A DNA stretch of 64,000 nucleotides, taken from assembly GCA_030425485.1 (NCBI GenBank), contig JAUIAM010000007.1:1-64000 (forward strand). Direction: 5' to 3'. How positions within the stretch are numbered: position 1 is the stretch's first letter; every line of letters begins with the position of its first letter. The position numbers were made by a program, and so were the translations under genes. Below the pieces are notes generated by a model. It had not been told where the DNA came from, did not search any database, and saw only the letters and a program-made list of their open reading frames with translations. The DNA comes from Verrucomicrobiia bacterium (GTDB lineage Bacteria; Verrucomicrobiota; Verrucomicrobiia; Opitutales; Cerasicoccaceae). Below are positions 1 to 7,779 of this stretch, in pieces.

Positions 1-114
1 GTAATTTTGAGGATTTTTTCGGCTTTCGAAGTGGTGTGAATCCAGATTCATGAACTGAGAAAACGGAAAAAGACGCGAAAAGACCCTTTTCTACCGACCT
101 TGATGAATTTGAAG

Positions 115-132
115 ACACGGCCTAGGCCGTGT
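115..132. repeat. Perfect 18-bp palindrome
   Basis: ACACGGCCTAGGCCGTGT reads the same on both strands. It lies in the gene-free first 428 bases, 25 bases before the left arm of a larger inverted repeat. It could be a protein-binding site or a cruciform or hairpin end for transcription entering from the left. No T-run follows, so a classical terminator is not supported. Confidence 0.8.
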
Positions 133-156
133 ATTAGCGAGTAAAGGTCCTCTGCC

Positions 157-398
157 TAACCGCAGAGACGCAGAGCGCGAGGGGTCTCCCTACGCTCAAT
201 GCTTTTGCGACAGTATGAGGTGCTCTTGGATGATTTCAAAGTAGCCGCGGACGGCTGAGGACTTTGATTTTTTTTCTCACGCAAAGAGCGCAAAGGCGCA
301 AAGTGGATGAAGTAGGCAGCATCTAGTTGAAACTACCAGAAGGGAACGCTGCTCGTTTGATAAAAATCAACCCGTTTCGCTCTGCGTCTCTGCGGTTA
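157..398. repeat. Inverted-repeat element, 21-bp arms, non-coding
   Basis: Bases 157-177 and 378-398 are exact reverse complements (21 bp) enclosing about 200 bp. The arms carry the CGCAGAGACGCAGAG type of sequence. The interior holds a second phased motif at about 279-302 (ACGCAAAGAGCGCAAAGG and on). From memory, both motifs resemble dispersed non-coding repeats found between genes in many bacterial genomes. No coding sequence is credible inside, and there is no target-site duplication that I can be sure of. It may be a small non-autonomous (MITE-like) element or a paired dispersed repeat. The remainder of 1-428 shows nothing else I can name. Confidence 0.7.
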
Positions 399-428
399 AA
401 AATACCTTGAGAGAAGTAGGAGTGCTGC

Positions 429-1343
429 CTAGGCGCGCTCGCTCGTGCGTTTATCGCGTGCGCGCCACCAGGAGGCCAGGCTCAAGCCGGAGAGGTTGTG
501 CCAGAGACTGAATATCGCGCCAGGCAGGGCGGCAAGCGGTTGGAAGAACGTTGCGCCCAGGCTGGCGGCGAGGCCGGAGTTTTGCATGCCGACTTCGATG
601 GCCAGCGCGCGTCGGTCGGCTTCGTTGGCCCGGAAGAGCACCCCAGCGCCGTAGCCGAGCGTAAGGCCCAGCGTATTGTGCAGCACGACGGCGAGCAGGA
701 TCAGACCCGGAAAGGCCAGGATAGGCTCGCGGTTCATGGCTATAATCACCCCGATAATGAAGACCAGCATAGCCATGGACAGCAGAGGCAGCCCGCGGTT
801 GACGCGCTCCAGTTGCCGGGGAAAAAGCTGCTTCAGCAGTGCGCCCACCAGTACCGGAGCCAGCGCGACCATGGCCACGTTGCCCATGATGGACCAGAAG
901 GGTATCTCGATGCGCTCCCCGGCGTAGAGCTCGATCAAGAGGGGAGTCATGAGCGGGGAAATCAGGGTCGAGCACAGCGTCAGGGTAACAGAGAGCGCGA
1001 CGTTGCCCCGGGCCAGGTAGCAGATGATGTTTGAGGCCGTCCCGCCGGGCGTTGAGCCGAGAATGACCATCCCGATCAGGGCCATGAGCGGTAAGCCAAG
1101 CACCAGGCTGATTACCCACGCCAGCAGCGGCATGATAAGGTACTGTGCGCACGTTCCCACCACCAGCAGGCGACGTTGACGCCAGACGCCGACAAAGTCT
1201 TCCGCCCGCAGGGTCATCCCCATACCAAACATGATTACCGCCAGCATCAGGTTAATCTGTGGTTTTGCCCAGAGGAAGCCTTCCGGCCAGGCCAGGGCCA
1301 GGGCGGAGACAGCGACAACAAGCGGCAGAAACCAGAATACCAT
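429..1343 (-). CDS. Bile acid:sodium symporter family (BASS) transporter
   Basis: A 304-residue polytopic membrane protein with about nine or ten hydrophobic segments. BASS markers are visible: GMGMTL at residues 40-45, GSTPGGTASN at 96-105, and a late EVGMQNSGLAASLG segment near residue 250. BASS proteins take up organic anions (bile acids, pantoate, pyruvate, other keto acids) with sodium; the substrate here cannot be read. The start chosen is the ATG at 1343, which overlaps the stop of the upstream uppP gene (TAATG), so the two are probably translated in tandem. A longer frame starting at 1439 would only add residues inside uppP in another frame and is not favoured. Confidence 0.85.
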   Translation of the reverse strand: MVFWFLPLVVAVSALALAWPEGFLWAKPQINLMLAVIMFGMGMTLRAEDFVGVWRQRRLLVVGTCAQYLIMPLLAWVISLVLGLPLMALIGMVILGSTPGGTASNIICYLARGNVALSVTLTLCSTLISPLMTPLLIELYAGERIEIPFWSIMGNVAMVALAPVLVGALLKQLFPRQLERVNRGLPLLSMAMLVFIIGVIIAMNREPILAFPGLILLAVVLHNTLGLTLGYGAGVLFRANEADRRALAIEVGMQNSGLAASLGATFFQPLAALPGAIFSLWHNLSGLSLASWWRARDKRTSERA

Positions 1344-2404
1344 TAGCTGAACATGACGGCGGCCACGGCGATGGCCAACACGATGCGGTACCAAGCAAAC
1401 AGGGCCAGCCCGTGCTTGGTCAGGTAGGCCACGAGCCACTTAACCGCCAGCGCGGCGGAGAGGGTGGCCACGACGATGCCGAAGAGAACCGGGCCGGGCT
1501 CCAGCGCAGCCAGCATTTGCGGTCCGAGGCTGAGGGTCTTGTATCCGGCAGCGGCGGAGAGCGTTACCAGCCCGAGGAGAAAGGAAAACTCCGCGGCACG
1601 GGCCGGGCTGAGCCCCACCACATAGCCGCCCACGATGGTCATCATGGAGCGGCTCGTGCCGGGCCACATGGCCACACACTGGAGCAGCCCGATGGTCACG
1701 CACTGTTTCAGGGTAAGCTCGTGCAGGTCGGGGCCGTCGTCCGGCTTTTGCCCCTGCTTGTGCTTCTTGCGCCAGCCTTCCACCGCCAGCATGAGCAGCG
1801 CACCGGCCACCAGAGCGATGATAACGGGCCCGATGCCAAACAGTTGCGACTCGATGAAATCGTCTAAGAGCAGCCCCAGCACGGCAGCTGGGATGAAGCC
1901 TGCTATGAGATTGCGCAGCAGCCGCAGGCCGTTGGGGTTTTTGCCTAACATGCCCATCAGGATGGTCATGAGGCGGTTCCAGTAGATGATGACTACAGCG
2001 ATGATGGCCCCGCCCTGAATGATGATCGCGTAGGCGTTGGCCGCATCGGCCATGGTAAAGGGGCGCTCGACGCCGTCTTCCTCAATCGAAATGGGCTCGC
2101 CTTCCTTGTTGTAGAGCGGGGTTTCTTCGTTCAGGCCGAGTAACTCATTGGTCAGGATGAGGTGTCCGGTGGAGGAAATGGGCAAGTACTCGGTAATCCC
2201 CTCGACCAGCCCGAGGATGAGCCCATCCATGTAGGTAATCTGGCTTTTGGCCTCATCGACAGGCAAGCCGTCGCTGCTGGCATCTGTTACACTTTCCACG
2301 GGCGGGTTCGGAGACGCCGCGCTGGGGGTGTCCGCACGGGCGACAGCCGCTCCAGTGGCGATGAGCAGTGCGACGAGGAGTCGATCAAGTAGCAGTCGAT
2401 TCAT
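1343..2404 (-). CDS. uppP: Undecaprenyl-diphosphatase UppP/BacA, with extended N terminus
   Basis: Removes a phosphate from undecaprenyl pyrophosphate to recycle the lipid carrier of peptidoglycan and O-antigen synthesis; integral to the inner membrane. The family signatures are both present: EGITEYLPISSTGH at residues 68-81 (catalytic Glu pair) and PGTSRSMMT near residue 247. At 353 residues it is longer than the usual 265-280. It carries a 58-residue leader before the usual start (signal-like hydrophobic stretch 4-20, then a Pro/Ser/Asp-rich linker) and an acidic insertion of about 25 residues after the first motif. An internal ATG at residue 59 would give the canonical start, so the leader could be over-called. 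The bile-acid-type transporter follows with a one-base overlap. Confidence 0.93.
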   Translation of the reverse strand: MNRLLLDRLLVALLIATGAAVARADTPSAASPNPPVESVTDASSDGLPVDEAKSQITYMDGLILGLVEGITEYLPISSTGHLILTNELLGLNEETPLYNKEGEPISIEEDGVERPFTMADAANAYAIIIQGGAIIAVVIIYWNRLMTILMGMLGKNPNGLRLLRNLIAGFIPAAVLGLLLDDFIESQLFGIGPVIIALVAGALLMLAVEGWRKKHKQGQKPDDGPDLHELTLKQCVTIGLLQCVAMWPGTSRSMMTIVGGYVVGLSPARAAEFSFLLGLVTLSAAAGYKTLSLGPQMLAALEPGPVLFGIVVATLSAALAVKWLVAYLTKHGLALFAWYRIVLAIAVAAVMFS

Positions 2405-2497
2405 GGTATCTATGTGGCTATGGCAGGTGCGCCCTTAAGGGACAAACTAAATTTGTAGTGGACATCGGCTCGGCTGACCCCATAAGGAATCATCTCT
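2405..2497. promoter_or_regulatory. Divergent intergenic region uppP / trpD
   Basis: This 93-bp gap must hold promoters for both directions. It contains the 10-bp palindrome CCCTTAAGGG (about 2433-2442). A good Shine-Dalgarno (TAAGGA) stands about 8 bases before the trpD ATG. No convincing -35/-10 pair was identified. Confidence 0.5.
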
Positions 2498-3547
2498 ATG
2501 TGGGGTAAAGGATTGGCAGAGCTGTGTGCTCATGTGCGTGAGGGCAATGACCTGAATCGTGAACAAGCCGCCGCTGCTGCCCACTTACTGGCCGAAGGGC
2601 AGGGCACGCTGACTGAGCGCGAAAACCTCCTTCTGGCCCTGCAGGAAAAGGGCGAGTCGCCCGTTGAGGTGGCGGGTTTCGCCAGTGTGTTCCGCGAGCT
2701 GGCCCGCGATCCCGAGCTGGGTGAGCTGGCCGAAAATGCGTTTGATTTCGCCGGTACAGGCGGGGACAAGTCCGGCACGGCCAACCTTTCAACCATGGCA
2801 TCGCTGCTGGTGGCCAGCATGGGCGTCCCGGTGGTCAAGCACGGCAACCGCTCCATCACCTCCAAATGCGGCAGCGCGGACCTTATTTCGGCTCTGGGCT
2901 TCCCGCTTGAAGCGGAAAATGCCCAACTGCGCGAGTGCCTGGAGCGCTTTAATTTCACCTTTCTCTTTGCCCCGCGCTTTCACCCGGCCTGGAAACATGT
3001 GGCCGAGGTGCGCCAATCGCTCGCCGCCAAGGGCCACCGTACAATTTTCAATATCCTGGGACCGCTGATTAACCCCGCCCGCACGCCCTATCAGGTGATG
3101 GGCGTCTACGCTAAAGAGTGGGTTGAGCCGCTGGCCGACGCACTGGGGGACTTGGGCGTTCGCCGTGGCTTGCTGGCCAACGGCGAGCCTTTCGAGGGAG
3201 GGACGCTCGACGAGTTGGCCACTTCGGGGACGACCCATGTCGCTGGAGCAGGCGGGCTCAAGGGACTCTCCGAAGCCTGGCTTCCGGAAAAATTTGGCCT
3301 GGAGCGCTGCGCACTTGACGAACTCAAGGGCGGCGACCTGGACCGCAATTACGCCATCCTGAACGACCTTGCCGAGGGCAAGGCCAAACCTGGGCTGACC
3401 GACACAGTCGCCCTCAACGCCGGCGTCGCCCTCTGGGTGGCCGAGCAAGCAACGTCACCTGAGAGGGGGATTTCTCAGGCACGTGAACACATCGCATCAG
3501 GACAACTACTTCAATGGCTGCAACGACTACGCTCTTACCTGGCATGA
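2498..3547 (+). CDS. trpD: Anthranilate phosphoribosyltransferase
   Basis: Second step of tryptophan synthesis: joins anthranilate to PRPP. At 349 residues it has family length. The PRPP loop GTGGD sits near residues 86-90, followed by SGTANLST, KHGNRS near residue 114 (anthranilate site), and SADLISALG. The start ATG has TAAGGA about 8 bases upstream. No other trp genes are next to it; instead it overlaps glmM (ATGA, 3544-3547), so it appears to be the first gene of a trpD-glmM transcription unit. No attenuator was seen in the short leader. Confidence 0.96.
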   Translation: MWGKGLAELCAHVREGNDLNREQAAAAAHLLAEGQGTLTERENLLLALQEKGESPVEVAGFASVFRELARDPELGELAENAFDFAGTGGDKSGTANLSTMASLLVASMGVPVVKHGNRSITSKCGSADLISALGFPLEAENAQLRECLERFNFTFLFAPRFHPAWKHVAEVRQSLAAKGHRTIFNILGPLINPARTPYQVMGVYAKEWVEPLADALGDLGVRRGLLANGEPFEGGTLDELATSGTTHVAGAGGLKGLSEAWLPEKFGLERCALDELKGGDLDRNYAILNDLAEGKAKPGLTDTVALNAGVALWVAEQATSPERGISQAREHIASGQLLQWLQRLRSYLA

Positions 3548-4899
3548 CTCCAAAATACTTCGGCACAGATGGCATTCGCGGAGCATTCGGGGGTGACATT
3601 CTGAACGAATCCTTCTTGCGCAGAAGCGGTTACGCACTGGCGCGCTTTCTCCTCAAGCACAACCCGACCAAGCCCGTGACGGTTGTCATCGGCCGGGACA
3701 CCCGCGCCTCAGGGGAGGAAATCGAGCAGTACCTGTGCGAAGGCCTCTGCGCCCACGGGGTCCACGCCGTCCTGCTCGGGGTCGTGCCCACGCCTGCCGT
3801 TTCCATGATCGTGCGCGAACTGCACGCTGACCTCGGTATTGCCGTGACCGCCTCGCACAACCCGGCCCGCGACAACGGCTTCAAACTTTTCGATAACCGT
3901 GGGCTCAAGTTTACCATCGAGGCAGAGCTCGAGATCGAATCCTTTATTGAAAACGAGACCATGACCGTGGTCGAGGGCCGTCCCGCAACCTGCGGCTACG
4001 CTTACGACGGCGAGAGCGTCTACATCAACAACATGAAGTCCCTCCTGCACCAAAACTGCATCGAGGGGTGGAAAGTCGTGCTCGACACGGCCAACGGGGC
4101 CACGACCAAGACCAGCCCCGCAGCACTCAAGCACTTTGGGGCGCAATTGGTCTTAATCGGTGATGCGCCCAACGGAAATAACATCAACGAGGGCGTGGGC
4201 AGCGAGCACCCCCAGCTCCTCAGCCAGACCGTTTTAGCCGAACAAGCCGCTATCGGCATCGCCCATGATGGGGACGGAGACCGCCTCGTGGTCTGTGATG
4301 AGCTCGGACAGATCGTTAACGGCGACCAGGTGTTGGGCATCCTCGCGCTTGACGCGCTGAAAAACAACCAGCTCAAAAACAAGACCCTCGTGGCCACCGT
4401 GCAGAGCAACTTTGGCCTGGATAAGTGCATTGCCGCTGCCGGGGGCAGGGTGGAGCGCGTCGGCATCGGCGACCGCAATGTGCTCCTGCGCATGGTGGAG
4501 GCCCACCACAACGTCGGAGGCGAAAATTCCGGTCACATTATTTTGCGCGATTACGGCGTGGCGGGCGACGGCTTGCTGGCGGCCATTACCCTGATCCGTA
4601 TCATGCACGCCACAGGCAAGCCGCTCTCCGCCCTGCGCGAGCAGGTGTCGCTCTTTCCGCAGTTGACGCAGAATCTCAAGGTCCAGGAGAAGCGTCCCCT
4701 GGAGGAGTGCGAGAACATCCAAACCGCCATCTCTGGCCTGACTGAAACCCTCAGCAGCAATGGCCGCCTGCTGGTGCGCTACTCGGGCACAGAGTCCAAG
4801 CTGAGACTGCTGGTCGAGGCCGAAGATGAAAATATGCTCCAAAGCGGGCTCCAATCGCTAATTGAGGCTGCACAAGCCGACCTTGAGGTGATACCTTAA
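3544..4899 (+). CDS. glmM: Phosphoglucosamine mutase
   Basis: Converts glucosamine-6-phosphate to glucosamine-1-phosphate on the way to UDP-GlcNAc for peptidoglycan and LPS. Visible hallmarks: KYFGTDGIRG at the N terminus, the phosphoserine loop TASHNP with Ser104, the metal loop DGDGDR at 242-247, the sugar loop GGENSGH near 326 and the phosphate-binding RYSGTES near 413. The start at 3544 shares ATGA with the trpD stop and yields the family-typical N terminus (451 residues). An in-frame ATG at 3514 would add ten residues lying inside trpD and looks less likely. The overlap suggests translational coupling to trpD. Confidence 0.95.
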   Translation: MTPKYFGTDGIRGAFGGDILNESFLRRSGYALARFLLKHNPTKPVTVVIGRDTRASGEEIEQYLCEGLCAHGVHAVLLGVVPTPAVSMIVRELHADLGIAVTASHNPARDNGFKLFDNRGLKFTIEAELEIESFIENETMTVVEGRPATCGYAYDGESVYINNMKSLLHQNCIEGWKVVLDTANGATTKTSPAALKHFGAQLVLIGDAPNGNNINEGVGSEHPQLLSQTVLAEQAAIGIAHDGDGDRLVVCDELGQIVNGDQVLGILALDALKNNQLKNKTLVATVQSNFGLDKCIAAAGGRVERVGIGDRNVLLRMVEAHHNVGGENSGHIILRDYGVAGDGLLAAITLIRIMHATGKPLSALREQVSLFPQLTQNLKVQEKRPLEECENIQTAISGLTETLSSNGRLLVRYSGTESKLRLLVEAEDENMLQSGLQSLIEAAQADLEVIP

Positions 4900-5001
4900 T
4901 ACAAGCCGCGGTACGCGTCATTTTGCAGGGCAAAGTTCACTCAATCCGCTCTATGACTTGACGCACCCGCTCTCAGACATCATTTTGGTCAATCTACTCC
5001 T

Positions 5002-6435
5002 ATGGATACAACCACCAGTTCACACAAAGAAATCGCTTTAAAAGATCTCGACCCGCGCCAGCGCAAGCAAGTCGACAAGGCCCTTCAATCGCTCAAGCGT
5101 AACGCCAGTTACACCATAGACGTTTGCAACAGCATCCTGCGGCAGTACCCCGGCTGCCTGGAGGTGCGACAGATTCTCCGCAAGGCCCAGAAGCAGGCCG
5201 CAGGTGGTAAGACCAGCGGGTTTAGCCGCCTCATCGGCAGCGTGACCAGCGCCCCCTTTGCCCTCAAGGCCAGCTCGCAGATCAAGAAGGACCCGAGCGT
5301 CGTCATGGAGAACGCGGAGAAGATTCTCAATGGTGACCCTTTTAACACCAACGCCCACCGCATGCTGGCCCAGGCGGCGGAAGCCCTCGAACTCTGGGGC
5401 ACGGCAGCTCTTTCCTACGAATGCATCGCCGAGGCCGATCCCAAGAATATCGACAACAAGATCGCCCTCGGTAACGCCCTGATCGAAAACGGCGAGCCGC
5501 AGCGCGCGCTCAAGGTAGGCACAGATGTGCTGCGCGAAACCCCCAGCAACGAAGATGCTCAGGAGATGGTCAAGCGCGCCACGGTGGCCGAGTCCATGCA
5601 GAAGGGCAAGTGGGAGGAAGAAACGGACTTCCGTGACAAACTGGCCGACGAAGATAAGGCGGTCGAACTTGAGCAGCGTTCACGTGTGGTCAACGACGAG
5701 GAGACTATCCAGAAGCTCGTTCAGAAGAATCTCAAGCTGCTTGAAGCCGAGCCTGAGAACATGAACCTTTACCGCGACATTATCAGCGGATACCGCAATC
5801 TTGGTGACTTCGACACGGCGCTGGAGTATTTGGCCAAGGCTCGTGCCCAGCCGACAGGTAAGGGTGACAGCAGCCTGGAGCGACTCCACGTTGACCTCAC
5901 CGTGCAGTCCATGCGCAAGAAGATCGACGAAAAGGCAGCGGCTCTCGAAGCCAGCCCGGATGACGCCACGCTTCAGGCTGAGCTGGAGCAGCTCAAGCAG
6001 GAGGAACAGGATTTCCGTCTCAAGAACGCCCGCGCAACCGTCGAAAAGTACCCGAACGATTACGCTGCGCGCTTCGAGTACGGCCAGCTCCTGCACGAGA
6101 GCGGCCAGCACGACGAGGCCATCCAGCAATTCCAGCAGGCCCGCCGCAATCCGAAGGTCCGCACCGCTGCCATTCTTTACCTGGGTCGCGCGCTCAATGC
6201 CACGGGTAAGAGCGACATGGCTATCGAGCAGCTCAAGGCCGCCAAGTCCGACGTTATCGGCATGAGCGATTTGAAGAAGGAGATTATTTACGACCTGGCG
6301 CTTGCTTACGCTGAAAATGGTGACGAAGACGCTTCGACCGAAGAGCTCAAGGAAATCTATCAGGAGGACATTGGCTACAAGGACGTATCGGACCGCATCA
6401 ACGCCTACTACGAAAAGAAGAAAAAGAACTCCTAA
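5002..6435 (+). CDS. Tetratricopeptide-repeat protein, cytoplasmic
   Basis: A 477-residue protein without signal peptide or membrane segment. Several TPR-like helical pairs can be traced (about 95-200 and 250-290, then 345-420, for example AARFEYGQLLHESGQHDEAI). A charged, probably coiled-coil stretch at about 300-340 is rich in Glu, Lys and Leu. The C terminus is lysine-rich. TPR proteins are scaffolds for protein-protein contacts; no enzyme domain is visible. The next gene starts 8 bases after the stop, so they are very likely co-transcribed. I do not recognise a more specific family. Confidence 0.8.
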   Translation: MDTTTSSHKEIALKDLDPRQRKQVDKALQSLKRNASYTIDVCNSILRQYPGCLEVRQILRKAQKQAAGGKTSGFSRLIGSVTSAPFALKASSQIKKDPSVVMENAEKILNGDPFNTNAHRMLAQAAEALELWGTAALSYECIAEADPKNIDNKIALGNALIENGEPQRALKVGTDVLRETPSNEDAQEMVKRATVAESMQKGKWEEETDFRDKLADEDKAVELEQRSRVVNDEETIQKLVQKNLKLLEAEPENMNLYRDIISGYRNLGDFDTALEYLAKARAQPTGKGDSSLERLHVDLTVQSMRKKIDEKAAALEASPDDATLQAELEQLKQEEQDFRLKNARATVEKYPNDYAARFEYGQLLHESGQHDEAIQQFQQARRNPKVRTAAILYLGRALNATGKSDMAIEQLKAAKSDVIGMSDLKKEIIYDLALAYAENGDEDASTEELKEIYQEDIGYKDVSDRINAYYEKKKKNS

Positions 6436-6443
6436 TAATTTCT

Positions 6444-6905
6444 ATGTCTCGCAAGTCCAAGTTCCTGGTCAGCGCTCTGGCCGCATTGTTCATTCAGCTC
6501 AGCTTCCAGTCGGGTGCTTTTGCGGCCAAAAACATGGTCAAGCATCACCGCGAGCGCTGGGAGTATGAAAACCGTGAGTGGACCGCCCCGGAGGTCATCC
6601 TCAACGTCAACATCCGCGTTCCGGTGGTTGATACGGTCGGCTATCTGGCCGTGTTTTACAACGAGCCCCAGCGTTTCAACCAGCTCGTGGCCAAGATGCG
6701 TCCCATCATGACGCGGGTGAATGAGCTCAGCGACGGCACCTTTAAGGGCCACAGCTTCCCGGCTGAGACGGAGGCCGAGCTCGACAAGCTGCGCGGCCAG
6801 ATGTTTGCCGATGTTCAGTCGCTCTACGGCGACGAGGCGCTGAGCCGCCTGAAGGAATACCTCGGCAGCAAGTACGGCTCCATCGACAGCAGCGGCTTGT
6901 TTTAG
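6444..6905 (+). CDS. Small exported protein of unknown function
   Basis: 153 residues with a clear Sec signal peptide: basic MSRKSK, hydrophobic core 8-21, cleavage likely after AFA near residue 28. The mature part is charged and soluble, without cysteine pairs or repeats that I recognise. It begins 8 bases after the TPR protein, so the two probably form an operon and may act in the same process on different sides of the membrane (inference). Confidence 0.75.
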   Translation: MSRKSKFLVSALAALFIQLSFQSGAFAAKNMVKHHRERWEYENREWTAPEVILNVNIRVPVVDTVGYLAVFYNEPQRFNQLVAKMRPIMTRVNELSDGTFKGHSFPAETEAELDKLRGQMFADVQSLYGDEALSRLKEYLGSKYGSIDSSGLF

Positions 6906-7086
6906 GCAAGGAGCGCTTGCCAGGAAAACAGGGCCTTCAATGGGGCATTTTTCCCCTGACGAATTTCCTTTGAAATCTGGCAACAGCAGTCTATAGTTTA
7001 TCTTTCAGAATCCTCTTCTGTGTACGAAACCTATCGTCTGCTCTTATCCTTTTCTTCTATCCAGGGAGCTCGAACCCGAAGTGTGG
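6906..7086. other. Intergenic region upstream of the pilus-type locus
   Basis: Just after the upstream stop lies a small hairpin, GGCAAG-GAGCG-CTTGCC (6906-6922), without a following T-run, then a GGGG/CCCC pair around 6938-6954. They may end transcription of the preceding operon weakly. No promoter consensus stood out in the rest, which ends at the first of two very small reading frames described separately. Confidence 0.4.
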
Positions 7087-7170
7087 ATGTCAGGCCGTAA
7101 ACCGGAAGACAAAAGCAATTTGGAGAGCACCCACCTTAACTCGATTAGGTTAACAGAGCACACACAATGA
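7087..7170 (+). CDS. Possible leader peptide 1 (27 residues)
   Basis: An ATG at 7087 opens a 27-codon frame ending in TGA at 7168-7170. Its stop overlaps the ATG of a second tiny frame (ATGA). The peptide is hydrophilic and resembles nothing known to me. No strong ribosome binding site precedes it. It is listed only because the ATGA chain leads directly into the first gene of the pilus-type locus. It could be chance. Confidence 0.25.
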   Translation: MSGRKPEDKSNLESTHLNSIRLTEHTQ

Positions 7171-7217
7171 CGGCACGAGCAGAGGATTCTATTATTTTTA
7201 AGGCCCAAGTCGCATGA
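7167..7217 (+). CDS. Possible leader peptide 2 (16 residues)
   Basis: A 16-codon frame whose ATG overlaps the stop of the frame before it and whose TGA (7215-7217) overlaps the ATG of the next gene at 7214, again as ATGA. Two successive ATGA junctions are suggestive of coupled translation, but frames of this size arise by chance and there is no Shine-Dalgarno for it. Confidence 0.25.
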   Translation: MTARAEDSIIFKAQVA

Positions 7218-7753
7218 GCGATATTCGCGAATACCGTCCTCTCATCCTCCGGAGTAACCGTTTTCTGGGCTCCGTTCTGGTCGAGAGGGGACTGGTCTCC
7301 TCTGAGGACCTTGAGGCTGCCAACGAAAAACTGCTCGAACTCATTCAATCCGGCGACATTCGGGGAGCCAGCTTGCTCAACATCCTCATTTTCGACCTGA
7401 AAGTGCTCGATGAGGCCGCTTTCCTGGACAGCACGGTCGAGATTGACGAGGTCAAGCTGATCGACCTGCAAAACTACGACATTTCCAGGGCCACTGAGAT
7501 GTCCCTCGACGTCGACCTGTGCTGGGCTACTTACACCCTGCCTTTCGATCGGGTGGAAAATTTCTACATGGTTGCTACCTGCTACCACCACAGCACGCCT
7601 GCCATCCAGTATTGGGAGGAAAAGCTTGAGGGGGAGATCATCTGGTACACCGCGGGCGTAAATACCATTTCTTCGGCACTCGATCGCCTGACCCTGATGC
7701 TCGAGGAATCTGCCCGTGAGAAAGAGGGAGCCAAAACACCGGAGAAGGCTTGA
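7214..7753 (+). CDS. Stand-alone MshEN/GspE N-terminal-like protein
   Basis: 179 residues, soluble. The first 95 or so residues (FLGSVLVERGLVSSEDLEAA, then a second, weaker helical repeat) resemble the MshEN domain at the N terminus of PilB/GspE-type ATPases, some of which bind cyclic-di-GMP. The later part (VENFYMVATCYHHSTPAIQYW) resembles the short sheet region that follows it. There is no ATPase domain. It is the first gene of a run leading to pilB, so it may be a partner or decoy of PilB (inference). AAGG about 8 bases before the ATG serves as ribosome binding site. Identification rests on pattern resemblance only. Confidence 0.6.
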   Translation: MSDIREYRPLILRSNRFLGSVLVERGLVSSEDLEAANEKLLELIQSGDIRGASLLNILIFDLKVLDEAAFLDSTVEIDEVKLIDLQNYDISRATEMSLDVDLCWATYTLPFDRVENFYMVATCYHHSTPAIQYWEEKLEGEIIWYTAGVNTISSALDRLTLMLEESAREKEGAKTPEKA

Positions 7754-7779
7754 ACCGGACTATGGTTCGGGCTTAATGT

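Noticed and set aside
498-1034. Plus-strand frame opposite the BASS transporter
   Set aside because: Typical antisense shadow of a GC-rich gene: polar low-complexity translation and no start signal.
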